From Branchinecta lynchi (Eukaryota > Arthropoda > Branchiopoda > Anostraca > Branchinectidae), in the NCBI GenBank assembly GCA_023053575.1, contig JAKZAP010000004.1:17929624-17993623 (forward strand): a stretch of DNA of 64,000 nt, in the 5' to 3' direction. The notes under the pieces were generated by a model. The model searched no databases and was not told the origin of the DNA. It saw only the letters and a list, made by a program, of their open reading frames with translations. A program made the translations under genes and the position numbers. Within the stretch, counting starts at the first letter, position 1, and every line of letters begins with the position of its first letter. Of the stretch, positions 36,101 to 48,100 are shown one piece after another.

Positions 36101-39100
36101 ACCTATGACATCACAAAAGTTGTCCGTCTGTCCGTCCGTCCGTCTGTCCGTCTGTACGCACTGTAACTCTCGAAGTGAATGAGATATTTTGATGCAACTT
36201 GGTGTGAGGATTGTTTGGGTCAAGAGTAAGGTCAAGTTCGTAGATGGGCTCTGTATCCCTACATTCAGGGGTGGGGGAGGGGGTTTAATTTAAGGGGCAA
36301 ATGAAATATTTTTAAACATATAATGTGATAGTCGATTATGGGGCAAGACGACATGCTGAACAGGATGGTGAAAACCATTTGTTCGTCGGACAAGTAGTTC
36401 GCCCGGAATCCGGCCAAAACCGGACAGTTTGTTAAAAGTAAAAGTTATATTTGAAGTTGATTAGATGTTCGAATTAGGAATAAGAAGACATGCTGAACAT
36501 GATGGTGAAACACATTTGTTCGCCGGACAAGTAGTTAGTCCGGAATCCGGCTAAAACCGGAAAGTCTGTTAAAAGTAAAAGTTTTATTTGAAGTTGAGTA
36601 TATGTTCGATTTAGGGATAAGAAGACATGCTGAACACGGTGGTGGAAACCATTTTCTCGCCGGGCAAGTAGTTCGCCCGGAATTCGGCCAAAACTGGAAA
36701 GTTTGTTCAGAAGTTTTATTTGAAGTTGATTAGATGTCCGATTAAGGGGTAAGAAGACATGCTGAACCCTTATGTGAACAGTATTTTCTACCAGGAGAAC
36801 TTGTTCGGCCGGGATCAGGCCAAACCGGAAAATTTGTTAAAAGCAAAAGTTTTATTTGAAGTTGATTAGATGACAGATTAAGGGGTAAGAAGACACGCTG
36901 AATCTGTATATGACAATGTTTTTTTTTACTTGGACATATAGTTCGTTTGGAATCCGGTTGAAACCAGATTTTTTTGTTATAAGTTAAAGTTTTACTTGTA
37001 GTTGATTAGATGTTTTTATACGGATAAGGAGATACGCTGAATTCGTTTCTGAACTTCTTTTTTTCTGGACAAGTATGGTAGTTCATTCGCAATTGTCTGG
37101 ATCAAATATTAGATTTTTGGGATCCCATCGAAACCTTTGGTCTTGTTCAACAAGATCTGTTTGTCCACTCTCTCCGATAGACCCTAGCGCCAGGTTAACA
37201 GCTTGAGATGGCGCCAGGCTGCTATACCTTCTATTGAGCTGCAAGTGCCATAATTCGGGGTTGGTGTACCAAAAAGGTTCGGGATTTCAAATCCCCGGAT
37301 TCCCCATGGATTCGCCATATTCCGCTTAGCACTCCCGGAAGTTGAAACACTGGGCTTTCCACGTTTCGGGTCTTTCTTCTGAGGAAAAACACCGGCTTCA
37401 TGGCTTGCCACATGACATATAGCAAAGCTTAGGCTGCCCCTCATAATACACGAAGTTCTTTTCATCCGGACAGATCTTAACCGCTGGGGGTATAGGTGCG
37501 TCGACATACATAAGGGCTGTCGCGCGTCCGCGAACGCGAATTACAGCATTTCCTTCGTAAAATTTTCTTCTGACGTTCATAATTTGTCCGTACGGCTGGA
37601 GGGCCGCTTTTATATCATCGACCGTTGCCTCTCCAGGTATCTATAACCACTACTGGTCTCTTGTTCGACTTATCCACAAATACAGGGAAGATCTCATTTT
37701 CAAACGTAAATTTCAGGTCCATCTTCTTTAATTTCTGCGCGAAATCATCAGCAAGTACCGGGCTCTTTAGGGTGGCTTGGACTATTCCAAATTTCCGTAG
37801 ATCGTCACCATCAATAGCACGCACGTTATCTTCACAGAAGATTCTCAAAAAATAGTGCACATCATCATCAATCATCTCTCTAAGCTGATCTTCAGCCATT
37901 GCACTGAAGTTGGAACACAAAGTTGAACGAGACATTTTTTTATTTTTATTTTCTGTTTTTTTAACTACACTAAACACAAAAAGCTTGCACAGATTCACTA
38001 ATCACGATCATTCACACACTCAATCAACCTCACTCTTTTGGCGATTTATTCCACTTTTGCGGTGCGCCCGAAACCAGCTTGGTGAACCAATCTGGCAACG
38101 CTACCCACCAACGAAAAATCAAGCGCGCACTTTTCAGGCTAAAAAAGCGCCTTCTCGGTGGGAAAAAAAGCACTCACACATTCAACACAAATTAGCCAAC
38201 ACTCTGAACACAACCCAAATGCGAAAAACGACCTCTGTCCTACACTAATTTAGTGCACAAACAAAGATAAATTATGACCCGTGTATTGTTCAGTGTTGCC
38301 ACCATCCACCATCGTTTATGTCGGAATCCAGATTTGCCTTTCTTTCTATCTCATTTCACGTTAGGTGCTGGCTACATATGACATGTATGTTACTGGGCTG
38401 TCTATAATTTTGCAACAGAGAAAACTGATTAAAACCGTACCTAACCGACGTCGGTCTGGTTGTTTCTACATTGGCAGGTTGCTGCCGACCTCATGTGTTT
38501 CAGCGAACGCGACCTTCGTACCATTAATCCGTCTTGATCTAATAATAATTACAATAATTTATTTGTAACCCACTTTCCTACCAAAAGACATGCGGAGTAA
38601 AATTACACAAAAAAGAAGAAAGAGACAAAAGCATATGAACTACTTAACCTTTATCTCGGACAGAAACACGCGGATAATACTATTTATTTATTTATTTATT
38701 CATTTATTTCCCTCAGGACTGAGGAGTACAAAATAATGTATAAAACAGAACTATGCCTAAACCATCTGGTCCATTCATTAGCACATTCATTAACACTATG
38801 GTTTGGACCTAGGGAAATGAAGGCATTACTTGTTCAGGTTCAGGTTCTTTTATTTCAAAAATACTTTGTGACAATATATTTTGATCACTGGGGGCCGGCA
38901 GGGATTTTGATCCCTGCCATAAACTTACCACTACGTAACTCAAAAGACTGAAGAATATCAATGGCACCATACTTCTTAACAATACGTGTATTACGATATT
39001 TACGATACGATGTCAGAAGGTACAGTAGAAATTTGCAACATCTAAAGTAAGCAATACGGATCTGGCGCAGATCTTTCTTATTCAATAGCGAATGCAACCC

Positions 39101-42100
39101 AGTTAAAAACAAAACAGAATGGTCACAATTCACAGAAAGGGGTAAGATCTTAACGGCATCAAATAGCTTGTTGGATTTCTATTAGGACGCATCCCTGCTA
39201 ACCGCCCTGACAGCAGTGTTAGCAATACCGCACTGCACAGGGTGGGGCAGGGTTTAGGAATTGAAGAATGAAGAAGTCTAGGTAAAATTAATCAGAAGTT
39301 CTCTAAAGGGGTAAAAGGAAATGGTACTAGTTCTTGCCTCGGATGGGTACTAGGAGGAATACGTTTGACAAAAAAAACCTGACCGCACCATTTCTAGTCG
39401 TTAGCGCGCTGTGTTACCGGACAGGACCGTCGTTTTGACCCTTCGACATGTTCCAGAACTGTCTCTTCATATTCGGGTTCAAGCGATCCGTCAACAAACA
39501 CCCGCAAATCCTTGTGGATCTTTCGATATCGCTCAATTCCAAAAGTCAAGTTTCACCCTTCTTCGGATCTGCTTGCCCAAAATGCTCCCATAAACGAGTA
39601 AAAAGCAAACCTCTTTTATTGTTCTCCAGTCTCTGGCCAACAACGTTTCCAAGTTTTGAGATAATTACTTTGAACAGATCCACGTTCCTGCCAGCATCTA
39701 CATGTCCATAATGGTAAACCAAAGGAGCACTCAGGTTATACCCCTCACCAGGTACTGCAGGTCGCTCAACAAGAATGCCACCTAGAAAATACATGACTCT
39801 AGGCAACAGTGGTCCCGTGCAAACCCCATCTTGATAGGGACTGCTTTCGGAGGAACGCCTATTCGCTCCAAAGGTATTTACGATTTCCGTGACCTGAACA
39901 GAAGTTACGATTCAAATACCGCACTGGAGAATAGGCGGAACAGTCGTTTTTCCCTTCGTTGTTTCGCTTTCCAGTTGCCATTACATCAAGGATAAGTATC
40001 TATCAGTCATCAGATAAAAAATGTGAAGCCTCTGTACTTGTATATAATTGTACGAAAAAGTTGCAATTGATATGTCATAGTACAGAATAAGCTACTATCA
40101 TTTAATATGCCTCAGACTGGGCCAATCTTAAGCAGTAGTGTCCAATAGCATCCTGTCCAACTATAGTACATTAGAGGTATGCATATCTGAACGTTTGTTG
40201 ACTTCGGACTTTGCCATTTTCATGCACTTGCTGTGACCAAAGCCAACTATGAGTTAGCCAAAGTAGGTAATTAATTGCCTCTGAAAACACCAGAATAGGT
40301 AATCTAGATCTTCATTCTACCATTTAGCCAAAAACTGCAGTGTTCACATTTAAGTAACTGTTCGAAAAACATACCTCTACTGTAGCATCCAGTCTTACTG
40401 ATAGTAGCATGCAGTGGTAACAGTTACTACTGTATGCTATTAAAACTTAAAAAAAAAAATCATCAGGAAGCTGACTGCGAATTATATGTGATGACGCTAA
40501 GCGGTTGAATCAGCTGAGATTTGTTCCAGCGATAATTTGCTAGAATCGCCGATATCGAGGTGTCGACTAAGTTGTATCCGGATTGCATACAGTCGTGACG
40601 TACACAGAGACGTCATGTGATTGAGGAACCAACTATTTAATTAAATCCCTCTCCACCCTTAAATCTTTGGGTTTGGATACTAAATTGATTGATTGAAAAA
40701 AAATTTTGATTATCCCTAGCTGGTTTTATAAATGTAAACGCGACTGGCACCTCGCTGGCCGCCCGGCTCTATGTATATTCACCGATAGGAATAAACTACA
40801 ATTTTTCGTTTTCTAAGGTAAAATAGATCAAATGGGTGTGACGTCGCGCCTGTATGGAATTCCGATACAACTTAGATTATACCGATATCAAGGTTGCCAA
40901 GAGAGACCCGAAATGTTACTTGAATAAATTTCAGCTGACAGAACGACACAGGGTCGAACAAGGAGCTGGACATGGGAGTCTTGCAACTTTAGCTGTCGAA
41001 TTAACTTTAGCCTGGCGGAACTGTCGGAATCGAAAATTTGCCGAAGTCGACGGATCTGACATGCTAGAAAACCCCATCGGTGGCTCACCAGCTAAGATAT
41101 TGAGCGTGTTCCACCCTTCTAACAATAGTAACCATTAGTTCGGTCCAACGTCGTGAAAAGTTACTACGTTGACCGTTCAAACCTTCTCAAAATAGTAACA
41201 ATTTGCTTACCACGCCCCGGAGATAACTGCGATTTTCTGTCACGCGATTGACAGGATTAACCCGCGGCATGATATTTTGCGGAAAATAGAAAAATGTGTT
41301 CCAGCCTTGACGCCAGGAAGCAAGAATTTGTTACGTCATGCGTAGTAGCTACGGTAAGTAGGGTGGAATACGCTTATTGCACACTACTTATATCCTAGAG
41401 TACGAACAAAAGAAAGCACAAAACTTGACAGGCCCAGGCAAAAGGCTAAAGCTTTTCCATGTTCCTCAAAATACCCCCTTCTCATACATTCGGGCTCCAG
41501 GACCAGGGCGTCGCAAGTGCACTTTCCTTGGGGAGAGGGGGAGAGCAAAATTTCTACCGAATCCCTCAAAAATTTTACCGAAAACTACAAACAGGAGAAT
41601 TCGAGCTTTAAATTATTGAACAGAAAGGACTACGTAGGAAGAGTAACATTAAAGGGCAGCACGAAAGACGATAAGCCAACTATTAGGCGGCGTTTTGGTG
41701 AAGCCCCCTAGGAGAATATACTGTCAGGCACGATTGCAGTAACAGTTTTTATCCACAAAATAGAGAATATTACGAAAGCGCTGCAGGCGGAATTTTGAAA
41801 TATTTACGATTAGATCTTCTTTTTGGGACCCAAAATAAAAGATCATCAATTTTGTCTGTGACCAGTGCTTCACTCGGCCTCTTCCGAGTTTCGAGGTTCG
41901 TGGTAACTACCGAATCCTAGCAATTACAACGAATAAATTACCGAATCCCAGTTATTATACCGAATAAGTTTAGACCGATAGCATGTTCGGGTTCTGTATA
42001 ACTACCGTATCCCGGTTATCATACCGAACTGTTTTGGTTTCGAAAGACTACCGAACAATAGTCATATTCGGTATCCTTTCGTCGAGACTGGAACAAAAGT

Positions 42101-45100
42101 CGGGAATTGTGGTTAACTTCCTTATCCTGAAAATTATACCGAATAGCTTATTGGGGATTCTGTGTAACTACCGAATCTCCATAAATATATCGAATAGTTC
42201 TGGCATCGAAAAATTACCAAATAATTTCAGTAAATTCTCTCGCCAAATTCGTGATAACTACCGAATACTAGCAATTATACCGAATCCCGATTGTCATACC
42301 GAATAGATCTCCACCGATAGCCTATTTAGGATTCTGTATAACTACCGAATCTCCATAAATATACCGAATAGTTCTGCTATCCAAAAAACACCGAACAATT
42401 TTGGGGCCAGAGGGCCAAAATTTTACCGAATCTCAAAAACGTGCCCACCCCTTGCGACGTCCTGTCCAGGACGCTTTACTTTCTGGAACCTACCTACTGT
42501 TCCAGGAATACTGACAGACCCCTGCCCAACGTCCAGGTCGACGTAAACGGGTTTTCTTCCCATCCTTACTCCCCAGTTCAGCAGCATTCGACACAGTGTG
42601 GACTTCCCAACATCACCAGGTCCTACAACCATCGCAACAGGACCTTTTGTTTCTTCCGCTTCAGCTTTTCTGCGCAACTGTTCAAGGACAGCATGTGTGT
42701 TGAGATAAATTACCTTAAAAAAAAAAAAAAAAAAATAACAATATCTGGGAAAGCCTACTATAAACTAGGTGAAGACATTCAACGTCTGTCTAAACCAATC
42801 CATTCTTGCAAAACTTGCTTTTGCAGTCCTATATAGATGAAAGCCAGGAATATCTTGGTCTGTAAGAATAAACACAAGAAGGAAAAGAGAGGACCCGCAA
42901 TTTCAGCTTTTGATACAAGGGTCGAGGTGCTGCGGCAGCGCGATGTGAATGTACAAGAAAAGGGCGAAAAAACTGTGCGTCACAGGCGACACATTTCCAT
43001 TACTGTCCATGAGACTTCCATTTTTTCAGGCTAGAAACTAAGAGGGGGGAGGCTGCGAGCTCACTCATTCCCGCCCAGCTCCAATCCCTCATCGACCAAG
43101 AAGGTGCAAAGAAGACCATCATGGATACTCTGCCTATTAGGCTACCTTTGAACCAAAAACTTTTAAACTGTATACACACAACTTTTATGCCTTGCATAGT
43201 TAAGAAAAATGGAGACTGTAGCATGTGTAACACTTGCATCATACTCAGAATACTACTACTGCTTCCAATTCATCATCTACGAAAACTAGGAGACCACAAC
43301 TTAAGAATGATAAATTATGTGCTCACCATAGGAGTTTCTTTGGCAACATATGCAGCTTCTGGTTTTCCTTTCAACTCCACTGTAGCTCCATGCCAGGTGA
43401 ACACAGCAGCTTTCGCACCTTTATCAAAGGTATACTCTCTGCCCTTCACTAATTCGCATCCAAATACCTCAGCAGCTCCAGTTTTTAGCTGAAAAACAAG
43501 AAAGAATATTCTCTAGCTCGTCACACCAACAGTAAACACAGCATAGGCGATAATAATAATGGGATCCCAAAAATCTAAGATTTGATCCAGACAATTGGGT
43601 GTTGTCTTCGCCAGATCCAGTCTTCGCCAGGCTAATCATCAGAGAAAAGCGAGTTCAGATATTCTATCTGTCTATACCTCTATAAGCCATATGTATTTTG
43701 ACGATACTGACCGAAAATTCCTGCTTTACTTCTGCCAAATTTGCGGTTTCACCAGAATCCCGAGCGAACTACTAGTCCAGCAAAAAAAGAAAATTCAGAA
43801 ACGAATCCAGCGTATCTCCTTGCCCCTATACAGAAAATCTAATCAACTTTCAACGTCTCTTCTTACCCCCAAATCTATCATCTAATCAACTTCAGATAAA
43901 ACTTTGGCTTTCAACATATTTTCAGGTTTTGGCCGGATTCCAGACGAACTAGTTGTCCGGCGAGAAAATAGTTTTCAGCATCGTGTCCAGCATGTCTTCT
44001 TACTTCTAAATCAAACATTTAATCAACTTCAAATGAAACTTTTACTTCTAACCAACTTTCCGGTTTTTGCCGGATTCCGGACGAACTACTTGTCCAGCGA
44101 GAAAATGGTTTCACCATCGTGTTTCGCATGTCTTCTTACCCCTATGCCAAAATTTAATCAACTTCAAATGAGACTTTTACTTCTTAAAAACTTCGTTTTT
44201 TTCCGGATTGCCGCCGAACTACTTGTCCGGCGAAAAAATGATTTTCACCATAATGCTCAGCATGTTTTATTACCCCTCAATCAAACACTTAATCAACTTC
44301 AAATGAAACTTTTACTTTTAACCAACTTTCCGGTTTTGCCGGATTCCGGACAAACTACTCGTCCAGCAAGAAAATGGTTTTCAGCATCGTGTTCAGCATG
44401 TCTTCTTATCAAACATGTAATCAACTTCAAATGAAACTTTTACTTTTAACAAACTTTCCGGTTTTTGTCGGATTCCGGACGAACTACTTGTCCGGCGAGA
44501 AAATAATTTTCAGCATCGTTCTCAGCATGTCTTCTTACCCCATAATCGACATTAGCTGTTTCAAATACAATAGAAAAAACGAGATTTTCGGGTTTTTTTC
44601 TTGATCAGCTAGTTACCCCTCCAAGACGATGTGCGAGGGATAAATAAATTTCGGATATTTCGGTGGCACATCCGGCAAACGGTCCTCAGCGAAAGAAAAT
44701 AAAACTAAATCATAAAATCCACCACACTCACAACAAGAAAACGATGCGGATCCAACAGACAATAAGACGACATGTAACTAAAAACCAGAAGAACGGTGCG
44801 GACTGAAGGACATGCAGATAAAAATAAAATAACGAAAGATAAATGTGCATGGTAAAAGTGTATATCTACAAATCTGTGATTTACAATTTACCATCCGTCT
44901 GGGAAAGCGCAGAAGCTTTCACCCAGAAAACGGCCCACTCCAAAAATCAATAATACGTTTGACCACATTGAATAAAAACTTCCCCAGGATTATAGTATAA
45001 CAAATAGTTATGCATATTAGCCTACTACAGATAGCAAACATGCACTGTTTTGTTTGATTTTTTTTTTGCACTCTGCATTCAGAGCATAAAAAAAATGTAT

Positions 45101-48100
45101 CTGTAATGAAACAAATTGAACCTCATTTCATTCCTTACAACAAAAGAAAGCCGAAACACATGTCTCTTAGCTGACATTTATTAAATATTCCTCCAGCTGT
45201 TGAAATTAAGAAAAACGTTCCAGTATAAACCAAGACACAGGAGAGTATTCACTACCAGATAAAGGGAATGACAAGATCAGTGAAAGGAAATACTGAAGCT
45301 CTCCTCTACAACAAAACTAAAGTAAAAGCAAATGCTTAAAATCTCTACCCTATCAACATCCCAATCAAGCAGCAAAAACAGCAGCAGTTACCAAAACAAA
45401 ATCGTATCGCCAACTTCAACTCCAGGTAGTTCTCACAAAGAAAGCCAACAAATCAAACATTTAAGGCTAAGCTGGAATCTTTAGTTGTTTTTCCACAAGT
45501 TCCTTTTCCAGCTTGAGCCTGAAGAGGACCCTTGTCAAGAAGGGCCAAAACATAGCTCTGATAAAATTCAGCTGACATATCATGTATACAAACATAACAT
45601 TTATTATTTCCACGAAAAGGTGGAAAACAACAAAAGGTGGCCTAATACTATCCAACCAGAAAAGCAACCAGAAGCGGAGCATACCAGATCCATCATGGAC
45701 CTTATTCGCTCCAAAGTGCGAATCAAGGTAATTAATTAATTAAGGTAATAATTTACCTTAATTACCTTAATTCGCACTTCAGAGCGATAAGGTCCAATGG
45801 ATCTGTGTTGCTCCGTGAGTGATGATGGCTGGCATCTGTTACTGATCTGGATCATGCCAGCAGTATTTCCACTTCTTGCATGACCACTCGATATCCAGTG
45901 ACTTCTTGAAAGTTACAGGTGAATTTGCTGACACTGTAGACTGTAGACACTGTAGAGAGGGAGTTCCAGTCGTTGACAACTCTTTCGGAGAAGAAGGTTT
46001 GACGCATTCTTGTGTTCACGTGGCATTTAGAAAGTTTCTTTGAGTGGCCTCTTGTATGGGATTGGTGGTTCAGGTTGAGGAGACTAGATGTGTTGTTGTA
46101 GAGTGTGTGGGTAAGCAGCATGTCACCTCGTCTGCGGCGGTACACCAGTGTAGGTAGTTTGAGTTTTCTTAGTCTTTCTTCGTAAGGGAGGTCTTTAAGC
46201 ACATCTATAACCTTGGTGGCACGTCTCTGTACACCCTCAAGAAGTCTTGTGTCGCCTTTGTATTGGGAAGCGGCTATGCAGTTTCCAAAGTCAAGGTTGG
46301 GTCTTACGATGGCTTTATAAAGTCTAAGAAAGACTTTGGGGGATCTGCTCGTAATAGATCTCTTGAGTAGGCCAAGTCCTGCATTAGATTTGGAAACCAC
46401 GTTCCTTGTGTGGGAGTGAAACTTTAGCTGATTGTGTACGAGTACACCCAAGTCCCTTTCTTCGTTGTGGGTTTGACGATCAATCTGTGTTCGCTTGTCA
46501 GGATCCCACATTGAGAACACAGCGTTTTCATTCTTTGGTCCAAAGTGTAAGATGCAGCATTTGCTGATGTTGAATGACAGTAGCCACTCTTCAGCCCACT
46601 CTTGGATAAGGTTGAGATCGGCTTGGAGGCTTGCGCTGTCTGCTGGACCAAAGAGCTTGGAATCATCGGCAAATAGTGTGATATTGTTGCTGACCCTGGC
46701 AACTAAATCGTTGATGTAAATCAAGAAGAGGGTTGGGCCAAGGACTGTAGCTTGTGGGACACCGCTTATGACATCGCAAGGTTTGGAGTATATCTTCAGG
46801 CCACCTGATCCGAACAGTCTGACCCTTTGTGTGCGTTTTGTGAGAAAACTCATGATCCAATTGACCGTCGTCTGGTTCAGGCCTGCAGAGAGGAGCTTGA
46901 TGCGGAGCCTTCTGTGGGGAACTTTATCAAACGCCTTGGCTAGGTCAAGGTGAATCAGGTCAACTGGTACACCAGCATCGAGGAGCTTGGTTATGATGTT
47001 ACAGAAGTGTTGAAAGAAGCACTCAGTCTATATGCGATAGGCCTACAGCCTAATTATTTAAATGCATCTCGAAATTTTAGTTCACTTACATTTAGTGTTT
47101 TGCCCTAACATATTCTAATGGAAATGACAAATTAAGAACTTAATATTAGACAACGAAAGCCAAGTATTTCCAATTTCTTGTGACATAAAGAATGAATCAG
47201 GAAGTCTCTGGTTTGCATTGTTATTCAGTTTTGCCTGTCATTTTACTTCTTTTGGGATACTTAAGACAAACAGCGAGGTTGTGATTTCTATTGTTTCAGC
47301 TTACAGGATCACACACTTTTTGCATCTGTTTTTAATTCCCTGTATATGTGCCATACATAATTTGAAAACATAGGGTGCAGATGATGGTGCTGAAAATTTT
47401 ACTATTGTCCAGGTTTAGTAAACAGCAGACCTGAAGAAAATGCAGATGAAACCCAGCCAATCAGGTTCAAGACTTTTCGAGTAGGACTAGCCAATAGGAT
47501 AAGAGTATTCTGAACAAGAAATCAGAATCTTGAGTAAGAATTTCTGCCATCACCGAAATATGTATCAGCTCAAGTTTTGGGGTTGTTATTTACTTTACTG
47601 GGAATATTGTCAAAATAAGTTAGAAGGAAAATATTGGAAAAAAAGAAGAGTAGCCTAGATCTTTCTTTCAAGATATTTCTATCATTTTTTGGACAACTGT
47701 AGAGTATCACACAGACAGTCAAAGTTTGAGAATGGTGTTACTAGATTGAAAACATGATGGAAAGACCAAGTGATTCTGTAGTTTCATGGACTCGAAAATA
47801 TAGCCCAATAGAAGAAATTCAGAAATACTGCAGAAATAAATAACAAATTACAGCAAAAGATTTCTATTACATTCCTTAGGTCGGAAGAAAGCTGAAACAA
47901 TTGGCTCTCAGCACAATACAACATGATGCACACTCACACCAGATTCCCACAGCAAGTTACATCCCTACGTAGAAATGCTATGCAATCCTACTTAACTGCT
48001 GAATACTAAAAGTCTAAAGACTGATCACTCCCAATTCAATGTTCTCAGTCTGAAAAGAAAATGCCAAGGTAGTGCCAAATATGTTTCAAATAGGCATACC

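Larger units (their letters stand above)
30343..38250 (-). mobile_element. L1/Tx1-type LINE, minus strand, with nested insertions
   Basis: Read from 38250 down: a probable 5' UTR, ORF1 (37935-35737) and ORF2 (35740-30343). Insertions: family B (36063-37165) in ORF1, family A copy g (32212-33660) and a small family O piece (about 31915-31990) in the reverse transcriptase, family C (31355-31658) between the palm and the C-terminal part, and family A copy f at the end. ORF1 stop and ORF2 start overlap as ATGA at 35740-35737. Motifs ([48 protein letters not shown]) fit the L1/Tx1 group. In CLP1 intron 4, same strand as the gene. Confidence 0.85.

Noticed and set aside
40854..41138. 94-codon plus-strand open frame
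   Set aside because: Its end lies in a family C element, it lies in a CLP1 intron, and it shows no domain.
43561..44610. CRISPR array or tandem-repeat gene in regular 135-bp monomers
   Set aside because: Monomers are too long and diverged for CRISPR, the context is eukaryotic intron, and no frame is kept.
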